The notes under the pieces: model-generated | The model's database searches: none | What the model was told of the DNA's origin: nothing | The model's input: only the letters and a program-made list of their open reading frames with translations | NCBI RefSeq assembly: GCF_013299165.1 | Contig: NZ_JAAFKD010000038.1 | Coordinates: 1 to 56,639, forward strand | DNA: 56,639 nt | Direction: 5' to 3' | DNA from: Microcoleus sp. bin38.metabat.b11b12b14.051 | GTDB lineage: Bacteria; Cyanobacteriota; Cyanobacteriia; Cyanobacteriales; Microcoleaceae | Position numbers and translations under genes: made by a program | Shown: in pieces, positions 17,665 through 27,493 of the stretch | Layout: each line of letters starts with the position of its first letter | Numbering within the stretch: position 1 is the first letter of the stretch

Positions 17665-18327
17665 GGGTTTCTCCTTATCTGTATCTAATTTGACATTTCT
17701 TACTTGAATTCATCATAGGTAACAAGGCATCGCCTTGCACTCTACCTGTAGGAAGAAACTAGGGCAAAGCTCGGTGTAGGCTATTTAAAGGATTTAACGG
17801 ATATCAGCAATAAGGAATAGGGAATAGGGAATAATATATCTGCAAAAGTTATTGTTGAGTTGGGGATGGACTGCTAGTTTTCGGTTGAGCGTTTTTCACC
17901 TAAACAGCTAACTGCTCTCATGTTTTGCCTCCAAAAACTCCGCCTACAGACACCCACGGGCAAAGAATTGTTTTTATGAAGCTCAAAATAATTTAAAATG
18001 TTTGATAGCAGTTCTCACAAAGATGAGGTATGTATGGTAATGGGTAATTGGAACGACACCAACTTTTAAACGAGCCAAGCTTTTTATTGATTGCCTTTTT
18101 CTTTGATTAGCGATTACCCCAAACGTCCGCGAATCTTTCTGAGACTAGGCTATATTTAATTATTATTTTTATTAAGCTAAAGTTTTTAGCCTGATTTTAT
18201 GGATAAATGAATGAAGTAAGTATTTTTTTTCATATTATAAATCAAAATATGTCTAATTTATTGATTAAAAATAATGGTGCGAACAAGACTGTATCTTACC
18301 CACACCCAGAACCAAACGGTATTAGTT
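17665..18327. other. Intergenic region with one short dispersed repeat
   Basis: About 660 bp without a supported gene. A copy of the AGCAGTTCTCAC..ATGAGGTAT element lies at about 18007-18033. The rest is AT-rich with a short direct repeat (GGAATAGGGAATAGGGAATA near 17813). A plus-strand open frame at 18207-18488 overlaps the better minus-strand candidate and is not accepted. Confidence 0.4.
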
Positions 18328-18534
18328 TTAATCTAGCTTTTGATGACATTCTTCGTCTATTTTGTGCTGAAGTTCTTCCTTCAACTGCTCGACTGCACGC
18401 AGAGTTTGAGCATTTTCTTGTTTGTGCTGGCTCAGGGCTTTTTCCGTTACCTCACCGAGCAATTTTTCCCTGGATTTTGGTAGCGTGACCTGAGAGTCGC
18501 TGACTGTCGGGGTCGCGTTTTCTTCAATATTCAT
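18328..18534 (-). CDS. Small coiled-coil hypothetical protein
   Basis: A 68-aa, highly charged, helical protein (KLLGEVTEKALSQHKQENAQ followed by a Leu/Glu/Lys-rich helix). A ribosome-binding site (AGGGTGAAG) lies shortly before the ATG at 18534. No named family is recognised. Composition and position upstream of the CsbD gene fit the small-stress-protein group, but this is weak evidence. Confidence 0.5.
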   Translation of the reverse strand: MNIEENATPTVSDSQVTLPKSREKLLGEVTEKALSQHKQENAQTLRAVEQLKEELQHKIDEECHQKLD

Positions 18535-19266
18535 TAGTCTTCACCCTATTTGTTTGCAAAATTTATTTTCAACGAGGTTACTAAAAATTGATTAACCTTA
18601 AATCAATCGTAAGGGAAATCACAGAGTGTTTCCTCTGCCTGAAGGGATAGAGGGGGGTGGTAAAAGTGTATGACTTTGTGATTGAGGGCACTATACTAAG
18701 AGAAATTACGGAGAGTTGAATCTGCCTGAAGCGAGATCGGCACAGGGGAATAGTAGGTGAGTGGGTGAAATTACTTGGTGACTGGCACGCTGCTATCTGG
18801 TAAATGAGTTGGGGAAATGAGAGGGAGCGAGGAGAGCGTCACAGAGCGCTCGACGGGGAGAATTTTTTATAGGGTACGATCGCATATAGCAGTTCTCACT
18901 CATATGAGGTATTGGCCTGCTCGCTCTCTCAATCCCTCAATCCCCCAATCTAAAATCTAAAATCTAAAATCTAAAATCTAAACCTGTACCTCATATGAGT
19001 GAGAAAGGGTATAAGTGGGTGCTGCGGTTTGTTGAGTGAGGCTGTTTAGACATCGGTAAAAGCTCAACAGAGAAATGGGCGACAGGTTAGTGGAGAATTA
19101 AGTCAATGCAGGGAGGTTTGACGGTAAAAATCAACAGGAGGCAGCAATTCTCAAGTTTTGTGGCGATCGGCTTAAATAATCTGCTAAACCAGAGTTAACC
19201 TCCGGGCTAGACTCCCGCAGGATTGAACTAAAATTTCAGTTATTAGTAAAAAGTATCTAAAACCGT
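18535..19266. other. Intergenic region with inverted ACCTCATATGAGTGAG elements
   Basis: About 730 bp, no supported gene. CTCACTCATATGAGGTA (about 18896-18912) and its inverse TACCTCATATGAGTGAG (about 18986-19002) form a 17-bp inverted pair around a tract with four AATCTAAA repeats. An imperfect direct repeat (GAAAT(C/T)AC(A/G)GAGAG(T/A), TCTGCCTGAAG) occurs near 18612 and 18700. A TAA immediately in frame before 19267 limits the kinase start. Confidence 0.5.
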
Positions 19267-22188
19267 ATGGGAGCAAAGATCAGTCACCCCCTCGAAGCAG
19301 CCGGCCCAACTCGTGAGCCGATCAAAATAGGCGTGTTGCATTCGCTGACGGGCACGATGTCCATCAGCGAAATTTCTGTTAAAGATGCGACGCTGTTGGC
19401 TGTAGAGGAAATTAATGCTGCGGGAGGGGTACTCGGACGCCCACTAAAAGCGGTGATAGAAGATGGAGCCAGCGATTTGCAGACTTTTGCTCAAAAAGCT
19501 AAGCAATTGCTCCTAGAATCTCAAGTGGCAGTGGTATTTGGCTGTTGGACTTCGGCGAGCCGCAAGGCTGTACTGCCGGCTTTTGAGATCAGCAACGGGT
19601 TGCTGTTTTATCCGGTGCAGTATGAAGGGCTAGAACAGTGTCCCAATATTTTTTATACTGGTGCCGCCCCGAACCAACAGATTGTACCTGGGGTGAATTA
19701 CTTGCTGGCTCAGGGGAAGCGCAAAATTTTCCTTTTGGGTTCGGATTATATCTTTCCCCGCACGGCAAATAGGATTGTGAAAGCTCAACTGGCGGCACTC
19801 GGTGGAGAGTTGGCGGGGGAAGTGTATCTGCCGCTGGGTTCGATGGACGTGGACGAGGCGATCGCACATATTTTAGCAGTGAAACCGGATGCGATTCTCA
19901 ACACTCTTAACGGCGACAGCAATGTGGCTTTTTTCCTTCACCTGCGGGAAGCTGGCTTGAAACCAGAGGATTTGCCGGTGATGTCGGTTAGCGTAGCAGA
20001 AGAGGAAGTGCGCGCGATCGGGCCGTCCAACATTGCCGGACATCTGGTGGTTTGGAACTATTTTCAAACGGTGGATACACCAGAAAATCGGAAATTTGTC
20101 AAGGCTTATCAAGCTAAATACGGGGAAAATCGAGTCACGGATGACCCGATCGAAGCGGCTTATTTGGGCGTTTATCTGTGGAAGCAAGCTGTAGAAAAAG
20201 CTGGTTCGATAGATGCGGTTAAAGTTAGGGCGGCTGCTAAAAATATTGAGTTTGCAGCGCCTTCGGGCATCGTAAAAATAGATGCCCAAACGCAGCATAC
20301 CTGGAAAACAGTGCGGATTGGTAAGGTGCGATCGGACGGTCAAATTGATGAGATTTGGAATTCCGGCGCGCCCGTGCAGCCAGATCCTTTTCTCAAAAGC
20401 TACCCTTGGGCGGCGGCACTGACTCCGAAGCAGATTTCTCTGGGAAGTGGGGCTTCTTTGATGGGACTGTTTGTCATCTTGGTACTGATTGCTTGGATGG
20501 CAGCAGGCGTCGGGTGGATGGCTGCTGGGGAGATGAAAAACTATGTGCTGGCAATACAGGCAGCCTCAGCCGCGGGGGGGACTCCGGAGGCGGCAATCGC
20601 GGCTCTGGTAGATCGAACTCTATTGGTGGCGAGCCGCACTCAAAATTGGCTGATCGGGGCTTTTGTTTTGAGTTCGATCGCGGGAATAGTAGCTTGTGTG
20701 TCGGTATCGGCAATTATTCGCAATCTCGGCTTGCTCCGGAAAACTGCCCAACAGATGGCGAGCGGTGATTTGACGGCTCGATCGCCTGTGATGTCAAATG
20801 ACGCGATCGGGGTGCTATCTTCTACTCTCAATACAATGGCTCAGCAAATTAGCAGTTTGCTCAAAGGTTTGGAAGTGCGACAACGACAGCTAGAAGAGCG
20901 ATCGCGCGAATTGGAAGTTGCTAAGAACGCTGCGGAAGCTGCCAACCGGGCGAAAAGCACTTTTTTGGCAAATATGACTCACGAGTTGCGGACGCCCCTA
21001 AATGCGATTATCGGCTACAGCGAGCTGCTGCAAGAAGAGGCGATCGAACTCGGCGAAGAAGAGTTTGTGATGGATTTGGCAAGCATTAATATGGCCGGCA
21101 AGCAGTTGCTGAACATTATTAGTGACATCCTGGATATTTCTAAAATTGAAGCAGGAAAGATGACTCTTTTCCTGGAGACTGTCGATGTGTTGAATTTGGT
21201 CGCTCAGGTTGTGACTACAGTTCAACCGCTGCTCGGAAAAAATGGCAACACTTTGAGTGTCAATTGCGATCGCGATATCGGCACTATTTACGCTGATTCC
21301 TCGAAGCTGCGGCAAGGGCTGTTGAATTTAGTGAGCAATGCTGCTAAGTTTACCGATAGAGGCAAAATTACGATTAATGTTTGGAAGGAAGAAGGGGAAG
21401 TTTTGCTGGTGGGAAATGCCGAGGAAATTGCGGCAACTCCCCCTGGGCGCGAAAATGCTGCGATCGTTTTCCAAGTCACCGATACGGGTATCGGAATGAC
21501 AGACGATCAGGTGTCGAGACTGTTCGGAGCTTTCGCGCAAGCGGACGATTCCACCACCCGCAAGTACGGGGGCACGGGTTTGGGGCTGACAATTAGCCGG
21601 AAGTTTTGCCAGATGATGGCCGGGGATATTAAGGTTGAGAGCGAGTTTGAATGCGGTTCTACTTTTACGATCCGCTTACCGATGATGATGAAAAGGGAAA
21701 AAGGAGCCAAGGGCGATCGAGTAGCGGAAGAATCAGTCAATTCTTCCTCGAGCTTAGATACCAGTATAGTCCCGGCAACAGCAAAGAATCTCGTGGAAGT
21801 GCGATCGTCGAAACCGCTGGAACTTCCCGATGCTGCTACTGTGCTGGTGATTGACGACGATCCGGACTCGCGGGATTTGATCGGCCGCTGTTTGTCGAAA
21901 GAAGGATTTCGGGTGATCTCCTCGGCTAGCGGTGAAGCGGGATTGGAGTTGGCTAAAGAGATGCTCCCGGATGCAATTACTCTGGACGTGATGATGCCAA
22001 GCATGGACGGCTGGGCGGTGCTTTCTGCTTTGAAAGCCGATCCGGATTTAGCTAATATTCCGGTCATTATGTTGACTTTTTTGGACGACAAAAATCAGGG
22101 TTTGGAATTGGGGGCGGCGGAGTATTTGAGAAAGCCTTTGGATTACAAGCACTTTGCTGATTTACTAAGTAAATATCAGCGTCCGTGA
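19267..22188 (+). CDS. Hybrid histidine kinase with UrtA-like substrate-binding domain
   Basis: 973 aa. Domains: type I binding domain of the UrtA/AmiC urea-amide group (about 15-385; [11 protein letters not shown] and YTGAAPNQQ are typical UrtA segments); TM1 (about 398-418); TM2 (about 461-483); HAMP (about 484-540); HisKA with phospho-His572 ([10 protein letters not shown]); HATPase with N box ([11 protein letters not shown]), DTGIGM and GGTGLGL; and a C-terminal receiver (about 855-973) with acceptor Asp907 (LDVMMP) and Lys in RKPLD. An in-frame TAA stands just before the ATG and the first 20 residues are polar, so no signal peptide or N-terminal TM is encoded. The binding domain should therefore lie on the same side as the kinase, the cytoplasm. 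Sensing urea, amides or amino acids to report nitrogen status is inferred. No cognate regulator is adjacent. Confidence 0.92.
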   Translation: MGAKISHPLEAAGPTREPIKIGVLHSLTGTMSISEISVKDATLLAVEEINAAGGVLGRPLKAVIEDGASDLQTFAQKAKQLLLESQVAVVFGCWTSASRKAVLPAFEISNGLLFYPVQYEGLEQCPNIFYTGAAPNQQIVPGVNYLLAQGKRKIFLLGSDYIFPRTANRIVKAQLAALGGELAGEVYLPLGSMDVDEAIAHILAVKPDAILNTLNGDSNVAFFLHLREAGLKPEDLPVMSVSVAEEEVRAIGPSNIAGHLVVWNYFQTVDTPENRKFVKAYQAKYGENRVTDDPIEAAYLGVYLWKQAVEKAGSIDAVKVRAAAKNIEFAAPSGIVKIDAQTQHTWKTVRIGKVRSDGQIDEIWNSGAPVQPDPFLKSYPWAAALTPKQISLGSGASLMGLFVILVLIAWMAAGVGWMAAGEMKNYVLAIQAASAAGGTPEAAIAALVDRTLLVASRTQNWLIGAFVLSSIAGIVACVSVSAIIRNLGLLRKTAQQMASGDLTARSPVMSNDAIGVLSSTLNTMAQQISSLLKGLEVRQRQLEERSRELEVAKNAAEAANRAKSTFLANMTHELRTPLNAIIGYSELLQEEAIELGEEEFVMDLASINMAGKQLLNIISDILDISKIEAGKMTLFLETVDVLNLVAQVVTTVQPLLGKNGNTLSVNCDRDIGTIYADSSKLRQGLLNLVSNAAKFTDRGKITINVWKEEGEVLLVGNAEEIAATPPGRENAAIVFQVTDTGIGMTDDQVSRLFGAFAQADDSTTRKYGGTGLGLTISRKFCQMMAGDIKVESEFECGSTFTIRLPMMMKREKGAKGDRVAEESVNSSSSLDTSIVPATAKNLVEVRSSKPLELPDAATVLVIDDDPDSRDLIGRCLSKEGFRVISSASGEAGLELAKEMLPDAITLDVMMPSMDGWAVLSALKADPDLANIPVIMLTFLDDKNQGLELGAAEYLRKPLDYKHFADLLSKYQRP

Positions 22189-22400
22189 CAGTTGATAGTT
22201 GACCTGGGACAGTTGACAACAGTTGACCTGGGACAGTTGATAGTTGACCTGGGACAGTTGACAACAGTTGACAGTTGACCTGGGACAGTTGACAGTTGAC
22301 CTGGGACAGTTGACAGTTGACCTGGGACAGTTGACAGTTGACCTGGGACAGTAATCATTAGTCATTAGTCATTAGTCATTAGTCATTAGTCAATTAGGAT
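22187..22400. repeat. Heptamer tandem repeat array (CAGTTGA / CCTGGGA type)
   Basis: From the kinase stop to about 22352 the sequence is built of 7-bp units ACAGTTG and ACCTGGG, mostly in a 21-bp higher-order period (GGACAGTTGACAGTTGACCT). CATTAGT units follow to about 22390. Open frames within it are products of the period. Confidence 0.9.
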
Positions 22401-22436
22401 CACTATAATAATATGTGAAAAATAGGGATTCAAGAT

Positions 22437-22671
22437 ATGATGGATAGAACTGCTTTGCTCGCTAGAATTACTCAAACACCTGGTAAATGTGGTGGACGCC
22501 CCTGTATTCGTGGCATGAGAATTCGCTTTCTTCGACATTTTAGAAACTCTAGCAGACAATATAACCCCTAGCGAGATTCTGGCTGACTTTCCTGATTTGG
22601 AACCCGAAGACATTCAAGCGTGTCTGCTTTTTGCATCTCTCAGCATTGATTTTCCCAGGATAGCAGTATGA
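22437..22671 (+). pseudogene. DUF433 antitoxin with a +1 frameshift
   Basis: The first part reads TPGKCGGRPCIRGMRIR, the hallmark of DUF433 antitoxins. After GGCATGAGAATTCGC one extra base (TTTC for TTC) shifts the frame, which stops at a TAG at 22569. In the next frame the expected remainder reads FDILETLADNITPSEILADF and on to the natural stop TGA at 22669-22671, overlapping the toxin ATG (ATGA). With the extra base removed the protein is about 77 aa, the normal length. It is either a broken antitoxin, a sequencing error, or a rare shifted reading at CTTTCTTC. The toxin beside it is intact. Confidence 0.8.
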
Positions 22672-22955
22672 TTTTCTGGTTAAATGCTCAATTGCCTCCT
22701 AGTTTGGCGACATGGTTAACCGAAACATTCGGTGTCAGTGCTGTTACATTGCAAGAGCTTGGGTTACGGGATGCTCAGGATCTTGAGATATTTAATGCAG
22801 CTCGTGCCAACGGATCGGACACAGTTATCATAACTAAGGATAGGGATTTTGTTGATTTAGTAATTCGCCTTGGCAACCCGCCTCAAATTCTTTGGTTAAC
22901 CTGTGGCAACATTACAAATCAAGATTTGCAGCGCATTTTTACCAGAAAGAATTAG
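22668..22955 (+). CDS. DUF5615 (PIN-like) toxin
   Basis: A 95-aa protein of the DUF5615/Mut7-C-like PIN group. It begins with the typical W-L-N-A-Q-L-P start (Asn replacing the more common Asp). TKDRDFVDLVIRLGNPP holds the conserved acidic Asp pair, and ILWLTCGN follows. These partner with DUF433 antitoxins in type II toxin-antitoxin pairs; RNase activity is presumed from the fold. It overlaps the frameshifted antitoxin by ATGA, so translation was coupled. Length is normal and no defect is seen. Confidence 0.8.
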   Translation: MIFWLNAQLPPSLATWLTETFGVSAVTLQELGLRDAQDLEIFNAARANGSDTVIITKDRDFVDLVIRLGNPPQILWLTCGNITNQDLQRIFTRKN

Positions 22956-23294
22956 TTTAAAGCCTCTTCCTGATCGGGAGAAATTAAAAGAAAACTATTC
23001 ATTACTCCAATCCTCTTCCTTTTAGGTAGAGATCGCACTCATCTGTCAACTGTCAACTGTCAACTGTCAACTGTCAACTGAATGAATCGTGCTTTTCCTG
23101 ACGCACTTGAGTTATTTAAAAATGGCGAAAATATTGTTGAAATTGGGAATATTAAATAAATTTATTTCGAGTATTCAAAATTGTAAATTTGTTCTTCATT
23201 AACTTCTTTAGAAATGTGTTATTAGTCATTGGCTAACAGTGAAAAACTAATGACTAATGACCAATGACTAATGACCTGTTTGACCAATGACTAA
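22956..23294. other. Intergenic region with heptamer and CATTAGT repeats
   Basis: About 340 bp. It holds five ACTGTCA heptamers at about 23046-23081 and scattered ATTAGTCATTGG and TGACTAATGAC motifs at 23222-23292, which could form imperfect hairpins. A short tract at 23082-23158 reads like a remnant of a gene 5' end (NRAFPDALELFKNGENIV) but has no continuation. No intact gene is seen. Confidence 0.5.
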
Positions 23295-23768
23295 TTAATC
23301 TAAAAATCCCATTAAGGTTGAGCTATCGTCAATCTCGTTGGAAGCAATTGGTCGGTTGCCTCCCATTGTGGAGTAAACTTCATCGATATGCAGAGTGCTC
23401 ATGGCAATAGGGCGCGCACCGGACATACTGAACATTTCGCTGACTTGCATGGCGCTGGAGCCGATCGGGCGTCTGCCGAGTGTAGCCACCACTTCAAAGT
23501 CGCTGGCTTCGATGGGGCGATTGCCTACAGTGCCGTAGGTTTCGCTGAGGTGCAGGGTGCTAGCGCCGATCGGGCGATTCCCCGAGATCGAGACTGTCTC
23601 GCTAATGGTAAAATCGTTTGGGCCGACGGGGCGGTTGTCATGGAGCAGTTGCGGCTTGTAGAGTTGGATTCCCGCTGATTTGGCTTCGCTGGCGGGTGGT
23701 AGGGCCTTGGTAGTGCCTTTGCTGCCGCGGGCGCTCGCTTTGACTTTATCTTTGGGTGTGAGAGCCAT
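23295..23768 (-). CDS. Repeat protein with six 19-residue NRPIG repeats
   Basis: 157 aa from the ATG at 23768, chosen because AAGGAATAAAAAAT precedes it; a longer frame adds 12 poor residues. After a basic N-terminus (MALTPKDKVKASARGSKGTT) come six tandem repeats of about 19 aa with pattern (N/R/A)RPI(G/A)xSxLxxxExxxxxG. They begin NRPVGPND, NRPIGAST, NRPIEASD, RRPIGSSA, ARPIAMST and NRPIASNE. Asp/Glu and Ser end the protein (DDSSTLMGFLD). No signal peptide or membrane segment is visible. The even period suggests stacked beta-turn or short solenoid units. I do not recognise a named family and no function is assigned. Confidence 0.75.
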   Translation of the reverse strand: MALTPKDKVKASARGSKGTTKALPPASEAKSAGIQLYKPQLLHDNRPVGPNDFTISETVSISGNRPIGASTLHLSETYGTVGNRPIEASDFEVVATLGRRPIGSSAMQVSEMFSMSGARPIAMSTLHIDEVYSTMGGNRPIASNEIDDSSTLMGFLD

Positions 23769-23939
23769 ATTTTTTATTCCTTGCTGATTGCTGGGTTCGG
23801 ACAACTGCTTTTCTGGGCTTTCTGCTTTCTATTGCGGTCGATAATTAAAATAATATTATAAAGTTTAACTTTTTTGTTAACAAGATTGCAGAATCTCTAC
23901 ATTTTTGTTAAAATTTATCGGTAATAGCGACATTTTCCT

Positions 23940-25952
23940 ATGGTAACTGCGGCAGCATCTTTTCAATTGCAAGCGCCCTTCCAGGCCACGGGCGACCAAC
24001 CGCTAGCGATCGCCCAACTCGTCAAAGGCATCGCAGCGGGCGATCGATTTCAAACGTTACTCGGCGCCACAGGCACGGGCAAAACCTTCACCATTGCCTC
24101 GGCGATCGAAAAAATTGGTAGACCAACCTTAGTCTTAGCACACAACAAAACCTTGGCTGCTCAACTGTGCAACGAACTGCGTAATTTTTTCCCCAACAAT
24201 GCAGTCGAATACTTTGTCAGTTATTACGACTACTACCAGCCGGAAGCATACATCGCCGTCAGCGATACTTTCATTGAAAAAACCGCAGCAATTAACGACG
24301 AGATTGATATGCTGCGACACTCCGCCACGCGATCGCTCTTTGAACGCCGCGACGTAATTGTCGTAGCATCAATTAGCTGCATCTACGGTTTGGGAATGCC
24401 CGCAGAATACCTGAAAGCTGCGATTCCTTTGCAAGTAGGAATGCAAGTCAACCAGCGGCAAGTTTTGCGAGATTTAGTCAACGTCCAATACAGCCGCAAC
24501 GACATAGATTTAGGCAGAGGCAAATTTCGCGTCAAAGGCGACGTTGTAGAAATTGGCCCCGCCTACGAAGATCGAATTATTCGCGTCGAATTCTTCGGCG
24601 ACGAAATCGATGCCATTCGCTACGTTGACCCCGTAACAGGTAAAATCCTGGCAAGTACAACGGCTTTAAATATTTATCCAGCGCGCCACTTTGTAACCGC
24701 CGATGATAAACTAGAGGCAGCTTGCCAAGGCATAGAACTTGAATTAGAAGACCGACTGGTAGAATTTGAAAAAGAAGGCAAACTATTAGAAGCGCAGCGA
24801 ATAGAACAGCGCACTCGCTACGATTTGGAAATGCTGCGCGAGGTGGGATACTGCAACGGAGTTGAGAATTATTCGCGGCATTTAGCAGGCAGAAATGCGG
24901 GAGAACCGCCGGAATGTTTGATTGATTATTTCCCGAAAGATTGGATGTTGGTAATAGATGAATCCCACGTCACAGTGCCGCAAATTCGGGGAATGTACAA
25001 CGGCGACCAAGCGCGGAAAAAAGTATTGATCGAGCATGGTTTTCGCTTGCCAAGTGCTGCCGATAACCGTCCGTTAAAAGCAGAGGAATTCTGGGGAAGA
25101 GAGAATCAGTGCATCTTTGTTTCTGCGACTCCTGGGAATTGGGAAATGGAAATTTCGGAAGGGAGAGTTGCCGAGCAAGTAATTCGCCCTACGGGAGTAG
25201 TCGATCCGACAATCTTTGTTCGCCCGACGGAAGGACAAATTGACGATTTGTTGGGGGAAATCAAGCAGAGAGTCACTCGGGACGAGCGAGTTTTGGTGAC
25301 GACTTTGACGAAGCGAATGGCGGAAGATTTAACTGAATATTTGCAGGAAAGGGCGATTAGAGTCCGGTATTTGCACTCGGAAATTCAGTCAATTCAACGG
25401 ATTGAAATTATCCAAGATTTGCAGGATGGTAAGTTTGATGTGTTGATTGGCGTTAACTTGCTGCGGGAAGGTTTAGATTTGCCGGAAGTTTCGCTGGTGG
25501 TGATTTTGGATGCGGATAAAGAGGGGTTTTTGCGATCGGAACGTTCTTTGATTCAAACGATTGGGCGGGCGGCGCGTCACGTGCAGGGACAGGCTATTTT
25601 GTACGCCGATAATTTGACTGACAGTATGGTTAAGGCGATCGACGAAACCGATCGCCGCCGGGGGATTCAGCTAGCGTACAATAAGATGCACGGGATTACG
25701 CCGCAGCCGATCGCGAAAAAGCGATCGACTAACGCGATTCTGGCGTTTCTGGATGTGTCGCGCAAGCTGAACTCGCAGCAGTTGGAGGAGGTTTACGAAC
25801 AGGTAAACGAGTTATCTTTAGACGAGATTCCTCAGTTAATCGGGCGCTTGGAGACGCAGATGAAGGCGGCGGCGAAGAAGTTGGAGTTTGAGGAGGCTGG
25901 TAAGTTGCGCGATCGAATTAAGCATCTGCGCGATAAGCTGTTAGGTCATTAA
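23940..25952 (+). CDS. uvrB: Excinuclease ABC subunit B
   Basis: 670 aa, full length. UvrB is the damage-verifying helicase-like subunit of nucleotide excision repair. Seen: [12 protein letters not shown] start, Walker [11 protein letters not shown], beta-hairpin [10 protein letters not shown], Walker [17 protein letters not shown], the motif V/VI region ([29 protein letters not shown]) and the C-terminal UVR motif ([17 protein letters not shown]), which contacts UvrC. ATG at 23940. It is flanked by accessory genes but normal in sequence and HIP1-rich. Confidence 0.98.
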   Translation: MVTAAASFQLQAPFQATGDQPLAIAQLVKGIAAGDRFQTLLGATGTGKTFTIASAIEKIGRPTLVLAHNKTLAAQLCNELRNFFPNNAVEYFVSYYDYYQPEAYIAVSDTFIEKTAAINDEIDMLRHSATRSLFERRDVIVVASISCIYGLGMPAEYLKAAIPLQVGMQVNQRQVLRDLVNVQYSRNDIDLGRGKFRVKGDVVEIGPAYEDRIIRVEFFGDEIDAIRYVDPVTGKILASTTALNIYPARHFVTADDKLEAACQGIELELEDRLVEFEKEGKLLEAQRIEQRTRYDLEMLREVGYCNGVENYSRHLAGRNAGEPPECLIDYFPKDWMLVIDESHVTVPQIRGMYNGDQARKKVLIEHGFRLPSAADNRPLKAEEFWGRENQCIFVSATPGNWEMEISEGRVAEQVIRPTGVVDPTIFVRPTEGQIDDLLGEIKQRVTRDERVLVTTLTKRMAEDLTEYLQERAIRVRYLHSEIQSIQRIEIIQDLQDGKFDVLIGVNLLREGLDLPEVSLVVILDADKEGFLRSERSLIQTIGRAARHVQGQAILYADNLTDSMVKAIDETDRRRGIQLAYNKMHGITPQPIAKKRSTNAILAFLDVSRKLNSQQLEEVYEQVNELSLDEIPQLIGRLETQMKAAAKKLEFEEAGKLRDRIKHLRDKLLGH

Positions 25953-25982
25953 GCTTGTTGTCACAGAATTGAGGGGAGTTTT

Positions 25983-26060
25983 TAACCGCAGATGCACGCA
26001 GATAAACGCTGATGAATTGCAGAAGTTTGGGAATTTGTTCATCGGCGTGCATCTGCGGTT
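25983..26060. repeat. Inverted repeat AACCGCAGATGCACGC
   Basis: AACCGCAGATGCACGCAGAT (about 25984) and its complement GCGTGCATCTGCGGTT (about 26045-26060) face each other about 45 bp apart, upstream of the next gene. The structure may act as a uvrB terminator or be a small inverted-repeat element. Confidence 0.55.
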
Positions 26061-26091
26061 TGAATACTCTATGACGATTTGGGAGACAGCA

Positions 26092-26535
26092 ATGAGTAAA
26101 TTTCAGTTATTCGATGCAGTGAGTTTAACCGAACCTATCACCCTCACGGATGGGGGAATTGCGCCGCCAGAAACAGCCGGCGCAATTGTTGAGATATTCA
26201 AAAACGGTGAAGCATATTTAGTCGAGTTATTTGGCGGATGGGTGAAAGCGGAAGTTGGCGGAGATTTTGTGACTGCAACTCAGGATGAACCAGAATCATT
26301 TATGGAAACTATCGGCGTTGAGACGGTTTATCCGCATCAGTTGCAATTAGTGAAATCTGCCCGCAAAATTACGGGAGTTCGAGAACAGTTAATGTCTGTG
26401 TTAGATAATTTATCTGATGAATTAGTGGCAGAAGTCCGGGACTTTGCTGAGTTTTTGGAGCAAAAACAAGCAAAATCATTAAACTCGGCGGTTGAAACCG
26501 CGTCTACACAAGCAAAACCCGCCTCCGCGGGTTGA
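26092..26535 (+). CDS. DUF4926 + DUF2281 fusion protein, repeat-derived tail
   Basis: 147 aa from the ATG at 26092, with GGGAGA in front; the in-frame extension upstream lies in an inverted repeat. The N-terminal part (LFDAVSLTEPITLTDGGIAP ... AYLVELFGGW) matches the DUF4926 pattern. The second part (LMSVLDNLSDELVAEVRDFA, EFLEQKQAK) resembles DUF2281. Both are small domains often found near toxin-antitoxin genes. The last 16 residues (SAVETASTQAKPASAG) are encoded by a copy of the GGCGGTTGAAACCGCG repeat, so the original C-terminus was replaced or extended by an insertion. Function unknown. Confidence 0.65.
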   Translation: MSKFQLFDAVSLTEPITLTDGGIAPPETAGAIVEIFKNGEAYLVELFGGWVKAEVGGDFVTATQDEPESFMETIGVETVYPHQLQLVKSARKITGVREQLMSVLDNLSDELVAEVRDFAEFLEQKQAKSLNSAVETASTQAKPASAG

Positions 26536-26538
26536 AGA
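26487..26538. repeat. Partial copy of the GGCGGTTGAAACCGCG repeat
   Basis: GGCGGTTGAAACCGCGTCTA followed by CACAAGCAAAACCCGC and CTCCGCGGGTTGAAG matches the two half-parts of the larger element at 1318-1492, joined without the middle. It lies inside the 3' end of the preceding gene. Confidence 0.75.
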
Positions 26539-26593
26539 ATGGGCGGAGATTGTACGATCGCATTCAGCATCTGCGCGATAAGCTGTTAAGTAG

Positions 26594-26977
26594 TTAAGGA
26601 ATAATTGAAAAATTGAATAGAGCTTTTAGTCCATTGGCGATCGGCTGATACTCTTCGGGGGTTAAACTGCCAAGATAGCGCGATACTCGTCGCATATCTA
26701 CAGCGCGTATTTGATCCAGCAACAATGTCGAGTCGGAAATTAGATTTCCCACTCCTGCCGGAAGACTTGGGTATAAAATGGGATTTTGTGCAGTCCAATT
26801 TCCTGATTGTCTGGTGATTGGCACAACAATTACCAGCGGAAACCGTATTGTACCTGTTTGACTTGGCATTCCGACGACTAAAGCAGGACGTTTTCCTTGC
26901 TGTTCGTGAAATGGAGGTATTTGAGGGGCGAAATCAACCAGTACAATATCCCGGAGGGTTAATAATATATCAGTCAC
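26594..26977 (-). CDS. PemK/MazF-type toxin
   Basis: 127 aa from a GTG at 26977. Core motifs of the MazF/PemK endoribonuclease fold are visible: DIVLVDFAP, GKRPALVVG, VIVVPIT and the C-terminal TLLLDQIRAVD segment. Such toxins cleave mRNA and are held by an antitoxin encoded just upstream. Here the upstream gene ends nine bases before the start, so they form one operon. The length is normal for the family. Confidence 0.82.
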   Translation of the reverse strand: MTDILLTLRDIVLVDFAPQIPPFHEQQGKRPALVVGMPSQTGTIRFPLVIVVPITRQSGNWTAQNPILYPSLPAGVGNLISDSTLLLDQIRAVDMRRVSRYLGSLTPEEYQPIANGLKALFNFSIIP

Positions 26978-26986
26978 TGGATTTTT

Positions 26987-27382
26987 CTACCCTTCTTCTT
27001 CGGTAATAACGCAACCTACCCCAGACACATAGCGCACGGGTTTGCCGAGTGTCATGGGGTTTACATCTCCCCAATCGTAGGGGGGAATTTCACTTTCTAG
27101 GTAAAGTTCGCGCCAAGCTGAGTTTTCCAACTCTTCGTCAGAAATATCAGGGAAAAGTATCAGCACTTCTGAGATACCGACAGGAAAACCATTTAGTTGG
27201 CTCAAACCATCGATTACGGTAGCTAGGAGGGATAAGTCTATCTGGCGCAGATTTTCGGGTTTTTCTATGAGTTGGTAGATGGTTTGAGGATTTACTGTTT
27301 CGGGGATGACTTCTACCAAGCTGTCAGGCGTGAAACCTCGACTCTTTAGATATTCAGCTAGTTCTAAACGAATTGTACTCAT
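26987..27382 (-). CDS. Putative antitoxin of the PemK-type pair
   Basis: 131 aa. The N-terminal 75 residues look like a helix-turn-helix of the XRE type (LAEYLKSRGFTPDSLVE, PQTIYQLIEKP, LSLLATVIDGLSQL). The acidic C-terminal part (LESEIPPYDWGDVNPMTLG) could wrap the toxin. It is not a classic MazE or PemI, so the antitoxin role rests on its position nine bases before the toxin gene. It may autoregulate through the helix-turn-helix. Confidence 0.65.
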   Translation of the reverse strand: MSTIRLELAEYLKSRGFTPDSLVEVIPETVNPQTIYQLIEKPENLRQIDLSLLATVIDGLSQLNGFPVGISEVLILFPDISDEELENSAWRELYLESEIPPYDWGDVNPMTLGKPVRYVSGVGCVITEEEG

Positions 27383-27493
27383 AGGTTTGGTGAGTAAAAA
27401 ATTTTAGGCTAAAGTGCGATCGCCCTTTACCATTGTCCTATTTTTGGGATGGAAGGGCGATCGCCCTTTTGATGAATTTACCTACATCCCTGT

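Noticed and set aside
18207..18488. Plus-strand 93-aa open frame
   Set aside because: Poor start context, low-complexity N-terminus, and it overlaps a better minus-strand candidate with a ribosome-binding site.
22067..22365. Open frames rich in TVPGQLS / NCPRS repeats
   Set aside because: Artefacts of the heptamer array.
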